A stretch of 64,000 bases of DNA from Acidimicrobiaceae bacterium (GTDB lineage: Bacteria; Actinomycetota; Acidimicrobiia; Acidimicrobiales; Ilumatobacteraceae): assembly GCA_020637295.1 (NCBI GenBank), contig JACJWF010000002.1, positions 372,001 through 436,000 of the forward strand, read 5' to 3'. The position numbers and the translations under genes were made by a program. The notes under the pieces were generated by a model, which saw only the letters and a program-made list of their open reading frames with translations, ran no database searches and was not told where the DNA came from. This document shows, in pieces, positions 33,748 through 42,743 of this stretch; positions within the stretch are counted from its first letter, which is position 1, and each line of letters begins with the position of its first letter.

Positions 33748-35032
33748 CGCTGGCCTGTCCTCCTCGTTCGTCCATCCGCTCCGCCACCCGGCCCTCATGG
33801 CCGTGCGCGGAGGGTTCGTAGTACCGACGCCCGGCCTGCTCGGCGGGCAGGTACTGCTGCGCCACCCAGCCACCGGGATGGTCATGAGGGTACTCGTAGC
33901 CCACCCCGTGGCCGAGGGACCCTGCGCCCTGGTAGTGGGCATCGCGCAGGTGCGGCGGCACCTCGCCCACGGCGCCGTTGCGCACGTCCTCCCGGGCGTT
34001 CCAGATGGCCAGCGCCGCCCGGTTGCTCTTCGGGGCAGTGGCCAGGTGGATGGCCGCCTGGCTGAGGTTCAGCTGCGCCTCCGGCAGGCCGGCGTGCTCC
34101 ACCGCCTGGGCCGCCGCCACCGCCGTCAGCAGGGCCATCGGGTCGGCCAGCCCGACGTCCTCGCTGGCGAAGATGATCATCCGCCGGGCGATGAAGCGGG
34201 CGTCCTCCCCCGCCTCCAGCATCCGGGCCAGGTAGTAGACGGCCGCCTGCGGGTCGCTGCCGCGCATGCTCTTGATGAACGCGCTGATGACGTCGTAGTG
34301 GTCGTCGCGGCCGTAGCGCAGGGCGCTGGTGCCGAGCGCAGCCTCCACGTGCTCCAGTTCCACACGGCCCGGATGGGCGAGGGCGCACGCCACCTCCAGG
34401 GCGGTCAGCACCTGCCGCCCGTCGCCGCCGGCCCGGTCGGCCAAGTGGGCGACGGCCTCCGCCGTGGCGTCCCTTCCCTCGGCCTGCAGCCCGCGGGCGA
34501 TGAGGGTCTCGATGTCCGCCTTGCCCAACGGCTCCAGCCGGAAGAGCGTGCTGCGGCTGCGCAGGGGCGGGTTGACCTCGAAGAACGGGTTCTCCGTGGT
34601 GGCGCCGATGAGGGTCAGCGTGCCGTCCTCCACCGCCGGCAGCAGGGCGTCCTGCTGGGCCTTGGAGAAGCGGTGGATCTCGTCGAGGAACAGGATCGTG
34701 CCTCGCCCATGCTCGCCCAGCCGGTGGCGGGCCCGCTCGATGACCTCACGAACGTCCTTCACACCGGCCGTCACCGCGCTGAGCTGCTCGAACGCCCGCT
34801 TGGTGCTGCCCGCCACGGCGAGGGCGAGCGTGGTCTTCCCGGTGCCGGGCGGACCCCAGAAGATGGCGCTGGTCAGCCGGTCCTGCTCCACCAGGCGCCG
34901 CAACGGCTTGCCCGGCCCCACCAGATGGGTCTGGCCGACCACGTCGTCCAGGTTCTTCGGCCGCAGCCGCGCCGCCAGCGGCGCCTGGGCGCGCAGGCGC
35001 TCCTCCGCAGCAGCAGCGAACAGATCCGACAC
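33734..35032 (-). CDS. rarA: Replication-associated recombination AAA ATPase
   Basis: A 432-residue MgsA/RarA/WRNIP1-family AAA+ clamp-loader-like ATPase acting at stalled forks. Walker A GPPGTGKTT (about 59-67), Walker B LFLDEIHRF, sensor-1 ATTENP, and the C-terminal tetramerisation part with SEDVGLADP. The start is the GTG at 35032, giving the common MSDLFA N-terminus. The C-terminus ends in a variable charged tail overlapping the next gene by 14 bases. Confidence 0.93.
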   Translation of the reverse strand: MSDLFAAAAEERLRAQAPLAARLRPKNLDDVVGQTHLVGPGKPLRRLVEQDRLTSAIFWGPPGTGKTTLALAVAGSTKRAFEQLSAVTAGVKDVREVIERARHRLGEHGRGTILFLDEIHRFSKAQQDALLPAVEDGTLTLIGATTENPFFEVNPPLRSRSTLFRLEPLGKADIETLIARGLQAEGRDATAEAVAHLADRAGGDGRQVLTALEVACALAHPGRVELEHVEAALGTSALRYGRDDHYDVISAFIKSMRGSDPQAAVYYLARMLEAGEDARFIARRMIIFASEDVGLADPMALLTAVAAAQAVEHAGLPEAQLNLSQAAIHLATAPKSNRAALAIWNAREDVRNGAVGEVPPHLRDAHYQGAGSLGHGVGYEYPHDHPGGWVAQQYLPAEQAGRRYYEPSAHGHEGRVAERMDERGGQASDDRR

Positions 35033-35182
35033 CCCGCCGACGGTAGCGCCCCACCCCTCCCCCACCACACCAGGGCTTCTGGGGCTGATTCTCGCCATCG
35101 GGCGAACTGGGGCTGGATCGTTGCGGCTTCCGCGCGGATCCGGACCACAGAACCAGACCGGCATCGACGCCAGCCGGGCGCG

Positions 35183-35635
35183 TCAGAGGGTGGACAGGAC
35201 CCGCTCGTAGGCGGCGCGGCGCCACTCGGGCACGTGGGCGATCAGCCAGGCCGGCTCGACCCACTGCCAGGCGCGGAACTCGTGCCCGTCCGGCGTCGGC
35301 TCGATCGCCGCGTCCACCACGTCGAACAGGAACCACTTCTGCACCTGGCCGATCCGGTTGTTGACCCCGGCCTTCGCCGCCACCACTTCGTCCGGCCACT
35401 CGTAGGCCACCCAGTCGGGGAACGCCGCCCGGGCGACGACGTGCGCCTCCGCCAGCCCCGTCTCCTCCTCCAGCTCACGCCAGGCGCCCGCGACCGGGTC
35501 CTCCCCCGCCTTCAGTCCACCCTGCGGCAGCTGCCACGAGCCGGGCGAGTCCATCCGCTCGAACGCCATGATCCGGTGCAGGTCCGGGTGGCGGACGACG
35601 ATGACCACGCCGGCCCGGAAGTGCGCGCTCGCCAT
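35183..35635 (-). CDS. Nudix hydrolase, RppH-like
   Basis: A 150-residue Nudix protein. The box runs from GG at 39-40 through E45 to REL-EEETGL (53-61). The start MASAHFRAGVVIVV and the SWQLPQGGLKAGED context resemble RNA pyrophosphohydrolase/diadenosine-polyphosphate hydrolases. It lies downstream of aspS and a palindrome-rich gap, so it may have its own promoter. Confidence 0.85.
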   Translation of the reverse strand: MASAHFRAGVVIVVRHPDLHRIMAFERMDSPGSWQLPQGGLKAGEDPVAGAWRELEEETGLAEAHVVARAAFPDWVAYEWPDEVVAAKAGVNNRIGQVQKWFLFDVVDAAIEPTPDGHEFRAWQWVEPAWLIAHVPEWRRAAYERVLSTL

Positions 35636-35750
35636 CCCGCCACCGTAGCGGGAGGCTGTGGTCGATGCGGCCGACGCGGCCCGACGCATCCGCTCCCGCC
35701 GATAGCCGATCGCCGCGCCCCCATCCCTGCCGACAGACCCCACCCGCACC

Positions 35751-35839
35751 CTCTGTGTCACGGCACAAACATCAGCGCCACGGCACAGAAGTACGTGCGC
35801 TCTGTGCCGTGACCGTGACCTCTGTGCCGTGACACAGAG
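35751..35839. repeat. Nested palindrome in the aspS-Nudix gap
   Basis: Outer arms CTCTGTGTCACGGCACA (35751-35767) and its exact complement (35823-35839), 17 bp each. Inside lie CACGGCACAGA (35779-35789) and its complement TCTGTGCCGTG (35801-35811), and TCTGTGCCGTG occurs again at 35821-35831. The half-site CGGCACA is thus present four times in alternate orientation. The rest of the 272-base gap shows no gene. Confidence 0.82.
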
Positions 35840-35907
35840 ATCACGGGCTGGGCCGGCGACGTCGGGTCGGGACGGGGGCGGGGCGGGCTCGCCGCGCCGC
35901 CCCGCCG

Positions 35908-37650
35908 TCAGGACTTGGGCGGGAGAACCCGGATGCCCAGCTCGTCGAGCTGCTTCGCCGACACGGGGGTCGGCGCGTTGGTCATCGGGTCGGCGCCGCT
36001 CTGGGTCTTCGGGAAGGCGATGACCTCGCGGATGTTCTCCTCGCCGGCGAGGATGGCCACGAGGCGGTCGATGCCGAAGGCGAAGCCACCGTGCGGCGGG
36101 GCGCCGTAGCGGAACGGGTTGAGGAAGAAGCCGAACTTGCGCTGCTGCTCCTCCTCGTCGATGCCGAGCAGGTCGAAGATGCGGGCCTGGAGCTCCGGCT
36201 GGTGGATACGGATCGAGCCCGACCCGAGCTCCCAGCCGTTGAGCACCAGGTCGTACGCCTGGCTGCGCACGTTCATCGGATCGCTCTCCAGCAGGTGGAC
36301 GTCCTCGGGGTGCGGCTGGGTGAACGGGTGGTGGCCGGGCTTCGGGCGGCCCGATGCCTCGTCCACGCCGACGAACATGGGGAAGTCCACGACCCACAGG
36401 TAGCGGTACGGGCCCTCGAACACCGGCGGCCGGCCGAGGTCGTTGCGCAGCTGGCCGAGCACCTCGCAGGTCGTCGACCACTCGTCGGCCACGATCAGGA
36501 TCAGGTCGCCCGGCTGGGCGGACAGGCGCTCGCGTACCGCAGCGGCCTCGGCCTCGCTGAGGAACTTGGCGACCGGCGACTCGAACGTGCCGTCGGCGGC
36601 CACCTTCAGCCATACCAGGCCCTTGGCACCCATCTTCTTGGCGCGGTCGGTGAGGCCGTCGAGCTTGTTGCGGCCGTACTCCTCCGCCTTGCCGCCGGCG
36701 TTGATGCCCTTGATGCAGGCGGCGCCGGCGAAGGCCTTGAACTCGGTGGCCGAGAACACGTCGGTCAGCTCGGTCAGCTCCATGCCGAAGCGCAGGTCCG
36801 GCTTGTCCACGCCGAAGCGGTTCATCGCCTCGTGCCACGTCATCTTGACGATCTCGCCGGTCTCGTGGCCGGCGGCGCGGGCCGCAGCGATCACCGCGTT
36901 GCCGATGGCCGTGTGCACGTCGTCCTGCTCGACGAAGCTCATCTCCGCGTCGAGCTGCATGAACTCGTACTGGCGGTCGGCGCGGAGGTCCTCGTCGCGC
37001 AGGCAGCGGGCGATCTGGTAGTAGCGGTCGACGCCCGCCACCATCAACAGCTGCTTGAACAGCTGAGGGCTCTGCGGCAGGGCGTAGAACGAGCCCGGCT
37101 GCTGGCGGCTGGGCACGATGAACTCGCGGGCGCCCTCCGGCGTGCTCGGCACGAGCATCGGGGTCTCGACCTCGACGAAACCCTGGGCCTCCATCGCCGA
37201 CCGGATGGCGCTGTTGACGGCGGCCCGGATGCGCAGGTTCTTCTGCATCCGCTCGCGGCGGATGTCCAGGTAGCGGTACTGGAGGCGGGTGTTCTCCGCC
37301 ACGTTGTCGGCCCGCTCGCTGATGGGGAACGGCGGCGGCTCGGCCGCGTTGAGGATCACCACCGAGCACTGCTGGATCTCGATGGCGCCGGTCGGCAGCT
37401 TGGTGTTGACGTTCTCGTCCGGGCGAGCGGCCACCACGCCGGTGACCTGCAGCACGTACTCGGCACGTACGTCGACGGTGTTGTCCACCACGCACTGGGT
37501 GACGCCGCTGTGGTCGCGGAGGTCGACGAAGGCCAGCTTCTCGCCGTGCTCGCGTCGGGTGGCGACCCACCCGGTGAGGGTGACGGTCTGCCCGACGTGC
37601 TCGGCGCGGAGCTCGCCGCACTGGTGGGTTCGCATGGAGGTGGCGCTCAT
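35908..37650 (-). CDS. aspS: Aspartyl-tRNA synthetase
   Basis: A 580-residue bacterial-type class II synthetase: N-terminal OB fold (VTLTGWVATRREHGEKLAFVDLRD, in part), motif 2 FRDED-like ARCLRDEDLR, the bacterial GAD insertion (about 290-420) and motif 3 FAFGIDRLVAI. It charges tRNA-Asp, and possibly tRNA-Asn if non-discriminating. The ATG overlaps the hisS stop (ATGA); another in-frame ATG lies five codons downstream. Confidence 0.95.
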   Translation of the reverse strand: MSATSMRTHQCGELRAEHVGQTVTLTGWVATRREHGEKLAFVDLRDHSGVTQCVVDNTVDVRAEYVLQVTGVVAARPDENVNTKLPTGAIEIQQCSVVILNAAEPPPFPISERADNVAENTRLQYRYLDIRRERMQKNLRIRAAVNSAIRSAMEAQGFVEVETPMLVPSTPEGAREFIVPSRQQPGSFYALPQSPQLFKQLLMVAGVDRYYQIARCLRDEDLRADRQYEFMQLDAEMSFVEQDDVHTAIGNAVIAAARAAGHETGEIVKMTWHEAMNRFGVDKPDLRFGMELTELTDVFSATEFKAFAGAACIKGINAGGKAEEYGRNKLDGLTDRAKKMGAKGLVWLKVAADGTFESPVAKFLSEAEAAAVRERLSAQPGDLILIVADEWSTTCEVLGQLRNDLGRPPVFEGPYRYLWVVDFPMFVGVDEASGRPKPGHHPFTQPHPEDVHLLESDPMNVRSQAYDLVLNGWELGSGSIRIHQPELQARIFDLLGIDEEEQQRKFGFFLNPFRYGAPPHGGFAFGIDRLVAILAGEENIREVIAFPKTQSGADPMTNAPTPVSAKQLDELGIRVLPPKS

Positions 37651-38909
37651 AGGAGGTTCCTGAGGTGTGGGATGAGATCGGTGCGGGCCACGGCCGTCTG
37701 CGCGCCGCGGTCGGTGTCGTGCTGGCGGAGGGGGCGGACCACGACGGTGCCCTCCTCGAGCTCGTTCGTGCCGACGATGAGTGCCACCGCCGCACCGCTG
37801 CGATCGGCGACCTTCATCTGGCTCTTCATGCTGCGGTTCTCGTAGGCACGGTCGGCGCGGATGCCGGCAGCACGCAGTTCGGCGGTGAGGCGCAGGGCCT
37901 CCAGCCCGCCTGTGGTGTCGACCACGAACACGTCGACGGCTTGCGGCGGGGCGCCGAACACGCCCTCGTCCTCGCAGGCGAGCAGCGTGCGGTCCAGACC
38001 GAGTGCGAAGCCCACGCCCGGCGTCGGCTGCCCACCGAGCGACTCGACCAGCCCGTCGTAGCGGCCACCGCCGCCCAACGCGTTCTGCGCAGAATCCAGC
38101 GTGCCGCCCTGGTACTCGAACGTGGTGCGGCGGTAGTAGTCCAGGCCACGCACCAGCTTGGCATCGATGGTGAACGAGATGCCGAGCGCCCGCAGGCCCG
38201 CCTGAACACCGTCGAAGTGGGCGGCGGACTCGGGGCTGTAGAAGTCGGCGATGTGGGGCGCGGCCGCGACGAGCGGCGCGTCCTGCTCGCGTTTGGAGTC
38301 CAGCACCCGCAGCGGGTTCTTCTGCAGGGTGACCCGGCTCTCCGGGCTGAGCGCGTCGAGGTGGGCTTCGAAGTGGGCGGTGAGGGCGGCGACGTAGCGG
38401 GCACGGTCGTCCGGCTCGCCGAGCGAGTTGACCAGCAGGTTCACCTGCTGCAGGCCGAGCGCCTTGTAGAACTCCCACCCCAGCGCGATGACCTCGACGT
38501 CCAGGTACGGGTCGTCAGCACCCAGCACCTCGATGCCCACCTGGTCGAACTGGCGGTAGCGGCCACGCTGCGGCTTCTCGTAGCGGAACATCGAGCCTGC
38601 GTACCAGACCTTCCACGGCACGACCGGCTTGTGCTGCACGAAGGCCCGGCAGACGCTGGCGGTGAGCTCCGGCCGGAGTGCGACGTGACGGCCGCCCTTG
38701 TCCTCGAAGTCGTACATCTCCTTCGACACCACGTCGGTCGCGTCGCCGATGCGCTGGAACACGCCGAGATCCTCCAGCAGCGGCGGGATGACCTGGCCGT
38801 ACCCGGCGGACTCGCAGACCTGGGCGAACACCTCAACGAACCGGCGCCAGCGGGCCGATTCGGGGGGCAGGATGTCGCGCATCCCTGGGCTGGTCTGGAA
38901 CTCCGGCAC
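37647..38909 (-). CDS. hisS: Histidyl-tRNA synthetase
   Basis: About 420 residues. Class II motifs: RPELTASVCRAF (motif 2 region), SMFRYEKPQRGRYRQFDQ, the histidine-specific LVRGLDYYRRTTFEY, and GFALGLDR (motif 3); the C-terminal anticodon domain follows. The GTG at 38909 (MPEFQTSPGMRD) is favoured; a TTG three codons earlier is possible. Forms a coupled pair with aspS, an arrangement usual in actinobacteria and followed upstream by relA. Confidence 0.95.
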   Translation of the reverse strand: MPEFQTSPGMRDILPPESARWRRFVEVFAQVCESAGYGQVIPPLLEDLGVFQRIGDATDVVSKEMYDFEDKGGRHVALRPELTASVCRAFVQHKPVVPWKVWYAGSMFRYEKPQRGRYRQFDQVGIEVLGADDPYLDVEVIALGWEFYKALGLQQVNLLVNSLGEPDDRARYVAALTAHFEAHLDALSPESRVTLQKNPLRVLDSKREQDAPLVAAAPHIADFYSPESAAHFDGVQAGLRALGISFTIDAKLVRGLDYYRRTTFEYQGGTLDSAQNALGGGGRYDGLVESLGGQPTPGVGFALGLDRTLLACEDEGVFGAPPQAVDVFVVDTTGGLEALRLTAELRAAGIRADRAYENRSMKSQMKVADRSGAAVALIVGTNELEEGTVVVRPLRQHDTDRGAQTAVARTDLIPHLRNLL

Positions 38910-38987
38910 GGCCGTCAAGGCTACCGGCCGCCGGCACCGCCGCTCCGGAGGGTTTCAGGGGCCTGGGGAGATCCGCGAGGCTGTGGT

Positions 38988-39569
38988 GTGGGCGAGATCC
39001 TGGTCGCAGCAGCAATGGCCGCGGTCGGCGTGGCGGTCGGCAGCATCGTGTTCCTCCTGGTCCGGCTGGCGCGGATGGCGCTCCTGCACGTGGACCGGCG
39101 CCGTGAGGTCATCGACCAGCACGGCTCCGCATGGCTGGTGGCTGTCCCGGTCGCGCCACGCAGGCTGCACACCCCGTTGTCTCGGCTGGCATTCGGCATG
39201 GGGTGGGACGCCCGCCGCCGGCGACGTTGGAGCGGCCTCCGCGACGAGGACATCGCTGACAACGAGATGACCCACCCGCGCGGCCTCATCGACGAAACCG
39301 GCGAGTTCGCCGGCTGCGTCGCCCCGATCCTGCTGACGCTCGTCGCCATCGGCCTCGTCGTCCTCGTCGTCGAAGTCCTCGCCGCGCTGGTCCTGGCAGC
39401 CCTGGTGGGCGCGTACCGGCTGGTGCGGTCGAAGTGGATCGTGGTGGTCACCGACCCACGTGATCGACCGGCCACCTACCCGGCCGACTCCCTCCACAGC
39501 GCCCGCACCCTCGCGGCCGACCTTGCCGCGGACATCGCCGCAGGTCGCCATCAGGGCTGGAACCGCTGA
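38988..39569 (+). CDS. Membrane protein of unknown function
   Basis: A 193-residue protein with an N-terminal transmembrane helix (about 4-30), a basic cytoplasmic-like segment, and a second hydrophobic region (about 111-142, probably one or two helices), then a polar tail. The start is a GTG (MGEILVAAAMAAVG); a weaker choice would be further downstream. It is the only plus-strand gene in this stretch and converges on relA. I do not recognise the family. Confidence 0.6.
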   Translation: MGEILVAAAMAAVGVAVGSIVFLLVRLARMALLHVDRRREVIDQHGSAWLVAVPVAPRRLHTPLSRLAFGMGWDARRRRRWSGLRDEDIADNEMTHPRGLIDETGEFAGCVAPILLTLVAIGLVVLVVEVLAALVLAALVGAYRLVRSKWIVVVTDPRDRPATYPADSLHSARTLAADLAADIAAGRHQGWNR

Positions 39570-39618
39570 CGTCAGCGCTGCGGTTCCGGGGCGGGCCCAT
39601 GGCTTCCGCCGTTCAACT

Positions 39619-39671
39619 CTGTTCGATTTCGAATCCGTCGGGCGGTTCGAGCGGCAATCGAAGTCGAACAG
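39619..39671. repeat. Imperfect inverted repeat
   Basis: CTGTTCGATTTCG (39619-39631) and CGAAGTCGAACAG (39659-39671) are complementary at 12 of 13 positions around a 27-base centre with further TTCGA words. It could form a terminator hairpin for the membrane-protein gene. Confidence 0.6.
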
Positions 39672-39791
39672 ACGTAAACGAGGGGTGGGTGAACGGCGGC
39701 AGCGGAACCGTGCCCGGGCGCCGCCGTGTCCGCTCTGGCGCTACCTGCGTGGCGCAACACGCCGGCGGCTGCCATGTCGACCCCGCGCCGC

Positions 39792-39917
39792 CATCCGAGT
39801 GCCGACTCGCACCCCGGGGTCGGAGTGCACACTCGGTTGCAGCGTGGCACTCGGGTCGGTCGCCGAGCACTCGGGTCGGTCGCCGAGCACTCGGGTCGGC
39901 GGCGTGGCACTCGGATG
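39792..39917. repeat. Tandem repeat enclosed by 12-bp inverted repeats
   Basis: CATCCGAGTGCC (39792-39803) and GGCACTCGGATG (39906-39917) are exact complements at the two ends of a 126-base element. Inside, a 20-bp unit beginning CACTCGGGTCGG occurs at 39848-39867 and 39868-39887, with a third partial copy at 39888-39899. GCACTCGG or its complement recurs throughout. It looks like a MITE-like or extragenic palindromic element. Confidence 0.75.
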
Positions 39918-39968
39918 AGGACGACGGTCCGGCGGGCGGCGGCTGGCCCTCGCGGGCGGCGGGGCGGG

Positions 39969-42188
39969 TCAGCCTTTGCCGGGGACGAGGCGGTAGGCCT
40001 CGTAGACGCCGTCGATGTGGCGGATGGTGCGCAGGACGGCGTCGAGGTGGCCGGCGTCGGCCATCTCGAACTCGAAGCGCATCTTGGCCACGCGGTCCGA
40101 GCCGGTGTGGGTGCTGCAGGCGACGATGTTGACATGGTGGTCGCTCAGCGAGTTGGCCACGTCGCGCAGCAGGCGGGAGCGGTCGAACGCCACCACCTCC
40201 ACGCCCACGCGGAACTGGGCCTCCTTGCTGTCGCCGTCCCACTCCACCTCGATCAGGCGAGCAGCCTGCTCGTTCATCAGGCTGGCCGCGTTGGCGCAGT
40301 CCGTGCGGTGGACGGACACGCCGCGGCCACGTGTGATGAACCCGATGATTTCGTCGCCCGGCACCGGCGTGCAGCAGCGGGACAGGCGGACGAGCACGTC
40401 GTCCAGCCCCTCGACATGCACCCCGACCTGGTTGCGCCCACGGCGCTGCGGGCGCCCCGAGGGTGCCACTGTGGCCGGCAACTGCTCGCCGTCGTCACCG
40501 TGGCGATGGCTGCGCGCCGTCTTCTGGGCGATCGACCGGGCCGAGACATGCCCCTCCCCGATCGCCGCCAGCAGCGCATCGAGGTCGGCGTAGCTGGCGG
40601 CCTCGATCTCCTCCTTCAAGGCGTCGCTGGCCCACATCCGTTGCACCGGCAGGCCCTCGCGGCGGAACTCCTTGGTGAGCTCCTCCCGGCCGGACTCGAT
40701 CATGTCGTCGCGGCGCTCGCGGGAGAACCACTGCTTGATCTTGTTGCGCGCCCGCGGCGACTCGACGAACTGCAACCAGTCCCGCGACGGGCCGGCCGAC
40801 TCCACCTTGGAGGTGAAGATCTCGCACGTGTCGCCGCTCTTCAGCACATGGTGCAGCGGCACCAGGCGCCCGTTGACCTTCGCCCCGATGCAGGCGTGGC
40901 CGACCTCGGTGTGGACGGCGTAGGCGAAGTCCACCGTGGTGGAGCCCACCGGCAGGGTGACGACTCTGCCCTTCGGGGTGAACACGAAGACCTCATCCTG
41001 CTCGAGATCGGTCTTCAGGTTCTCCATGAAGGCGGCCGGGTCGGTGACCTCCGCCTGCCAGTCGATGATCCGGTTCAGCCAGTCGATGTCGTTGCTGGCC
41101 TGCACGCCGTCCTTGTAGGCCCAGTGCGCCGCCACGCCCCACTCCGCCCGCTGGTGCATCTCACGGTTGCGGATTTGCACCTCCACGGTCTTGCCCTGCG
41201 GCCCGATGACCGTGGTGTGCAAGCTCTGGTAGAGGTTGAACTTGGGCATCGCGATGTAATCCTTGAACCGCCCCACCACCGGCTTGTAGCGGCCGTGGAT
41301 GCAGCCGAGGGCCGCGTAGCAGTCCTTCACCGACTCGACGATCACCCGGATGGCCACGAGGTCGAAGATCTCGTCGAACTCCCGCCCCTTCTGGACCATC
41401 TTCTCGTAGATGCTCCACAGGTGCTTGCCCCGGCCGGTGACCTGGGCGGTGATGCCCAGCTCCTGCAGGCGGCCCTGCACCTCGGCGATGGCGCGGGCCA
41501 GGTAGACGTCTCGCTCGGGCGTGCGGGTGGCCACCAGCTGGTCCAGCTCGGCGTAGCGCTTCGGGTACAGCGAGGCGAAGGCCAGGTCCTCCAGCTGCTG
41601 CTTCAACTCCTGCATGCCCAGCCGGTGGGCCAGCGGGGCGTAGATCTCCAGCGTCTCGTGGGCGATGCGCTGCTGCTTCTCGCTGGGCATCGCGGCGATC
41701 GTGCGCATGTTGTGCAGGCGGTCGGCCAGCTTGATGATCAGCACCCGCAGGTCGCGGGCCATCGCCACCAGCATCTTGCGCATGGTGGCGGCCTGCTGGG
41801 CCTCCTTGGAATCGAACTGGAGGCGCTCCAGCTTGGTGACCCCGTCGACGATCTGGGCAACCTCGGCACCGAAGCCGCTCTCCACGTCCGCCAGGGTGAT
41901 CTCGGTGTCCTCCACCGCGTCGTGCAGCAGTGCGGCGGCCAGCGAGATCTCGTCCAGCCCGAGGTCGGCCACGATGCGGGCGACGGCCATCGGGTGGTTG
42001 ATGTAGCTCTCACCGCTGCCGCGCACCTGGTGGCGATGCGCCTCCCGCGCCGTCTCGTAGGCCCGGTTGATCAGCGACACCGGTGCCTTCGGGTGGCGGC
42101 GCCGGTACGCGGTGAGCAGCGGTGTCAGCTCTTCGGCCGTCGCGTTCTGGTGGCGACGCCAGGGCAGAACACGATCGACCGCGGCCAT
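39969..42188 (-). CDS. relA: Bifunctional (p)ppGpp synthetase/hydrolase
   Basis: A 739-residue Rel protein controlling the stringent response. The hydrolase HD domain is intact (YINHPMAVARI and LLHDAVEDT, with LADRLHNMRT), followed by the synthetase domain (IYEKM, DLVAIRVIV, YKDYI-like FKDYIAMPKFNLYQSLHT), TGS (FTPKGRVVTLPVGSTTVDFAYAVH, in part), helical, zinc-finger-like and C-terminal ACT domains. Both activities should be present. The ATG shares one base with the apt stop (TGATG). Confidence 0.95.
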   Translation of the reverse strand: MAAVDRVLPWRRHQNATAEELTPLLTAYRRRHPKAPVSLINRAYETAREAHRHQVRGSGESYINHPMAVARIVADLGLDEISLAAALLHDAVEDTEITLADVESGFGAEVAQIVDGVTKLERLQFDSKEAQQAATMRKMLVAMARDLRVLIIKLADRLHNMRTIAAMPSEKQQRIAHETLEIYAPLAHRLGMQELKQQLEDLAFASLYPKRYAELDQLVATRTPERDVYLARAIAEVQGRLQELGITAQVTGRGKHLWSIYEKMVQKGREFDEIFDLVAIRVIVESVKDCYAALGCIHGRYKPVVGRFKDYIAMPKFNLYQSLHTTVIGPQGKTVEVQIRNREMHQRAEWGVAAHWAYKDGVQASNDIDWLNRIIDWQAEVTDPAAFMENLKTDLEQDEVFVFTPKGRVVTLPVGSTTVDFAYAVHTEVGHACIGAKVNGRLVPLHHVLKSGDTCEIFTSKVESAGPSRDWLQFVESPRARNKIKQWFSRERRDDMIESGREELTKEFRREGLPVQRMWASDALKEEIEAASYADLDALLAAIGEGHVSARSIAQKTARSHRHGDDGEQLPATVAPSGRPQRRGRNQVGVHVEGLDDVLVRLSRCCTPVPGDEIIGFITRGRGVSVHRTDCANAASLMNEQAARLIEVEWDGDSKEAQFRVGVEVVAFDRSRLLRDVANSLSDHHVNIVACSTHTGSDRVAKMRFEFEMADAGHLDAVLRTIRHIDGVYEAYRLVPGKG

Positions 42189-42715
42189 CAGTAGATCGCC
42201 AGGCTCTCGACCAGGTGGTCGCCCAGACGGGTCCTCCCGCCCAGCGCACTGAGCTCGATGAGGAACCCGAGGCCGACCACCTTGCCGCCGAGCGCCTCGA
42301 CCAGCCGGCAGGTGGCCTCCGCCGTGCCGCCGGTGGCCAGCACGTCATCGATCACCAGGATCCGCTCGCCGGGGTGGATGGCATCCCGGTGGATCTCCAG
42401 CTTGTCCCGCCCGTACTCCAGTTGGTACTCCTCGCGCACCACCGCCCACGGCAGCTTGCCCGCCTTGCGGACCGGAATGAACCCGGCACCCATCCGGTAG
42501 GCGACGGGCGCCGCCACGATGAAGCCGCGGGCTTCCATGCCGAGCACACGGTCCACCGGCACGTCGCCGAAGCGGTGCACGAGTTCGGTGATGGCCTTGC
42601 CGAACCCCTCGGCATCGCCGAGCAGCGGGGTGATGTCGCGGAACGTGACCCCGGCCTCGGGGTAGTCCGGGATGTCCCGGACCAGACGGGTGAGCCAGTG
42701 GCCGTTGGGCGCCAT
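42188..42715 (-). CDS. apt: Adenine phosphoribosyltransferase
   Basis: A 175-residue purine-salvage enzyme making AMP from adenine and PRPP. PRPP-binding motif ILVIDDVLATGGTAEA near residues 121-136; GMEARGF and the RKAGKLPW loop are also typical. It lies 28 bases after secF and is coupled to relA, the common actinobacterial order. Confidence 0.95.
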   Translation of the reverse strand: MAPNGHWLTRLVRDIPDYPEAGVTFRDITPLLGDAEGFGKAITELVHRFGDVPVDRVLGMEARGFIVAAPVAYRMGAGFIPVRKAGKLPWAVVREEYQLEYGRDKLEIHRDAIHPGERILVIDDVLATGGTAEATCRLVEALGGKVVGLGFLIELSALGGRTRLGDHLVESLAIY

Positions 42716-42743
42716 GCGTGGAGGGTACCGGAAAGCCGGTGCC

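Larger units (their letters stand above)
39570..39968. other. 399-bp gap between convergent genes, repeat-rich, no gene
   Basis: The gap between the membrane protein and relA, which converge. No convincing coding region was found on either strand. It holds two symmetric elements, described separately at 39619-39671 and 39792-39917. A terminator function for both genes is likely. Confidence 0.7.

Noticed and set aside
35636..35907. Continuous minus-strand frame joining aspS shadow to the Nudix gene
   Set aside because: It crosses the palindromic gap in a different frame from aspS; only the Nudix part is protein-like.
39848..39899. Tandem 20-bp repeats as a CRISPR
   Set aside because: Units are directly adjacent without spacers and too few.
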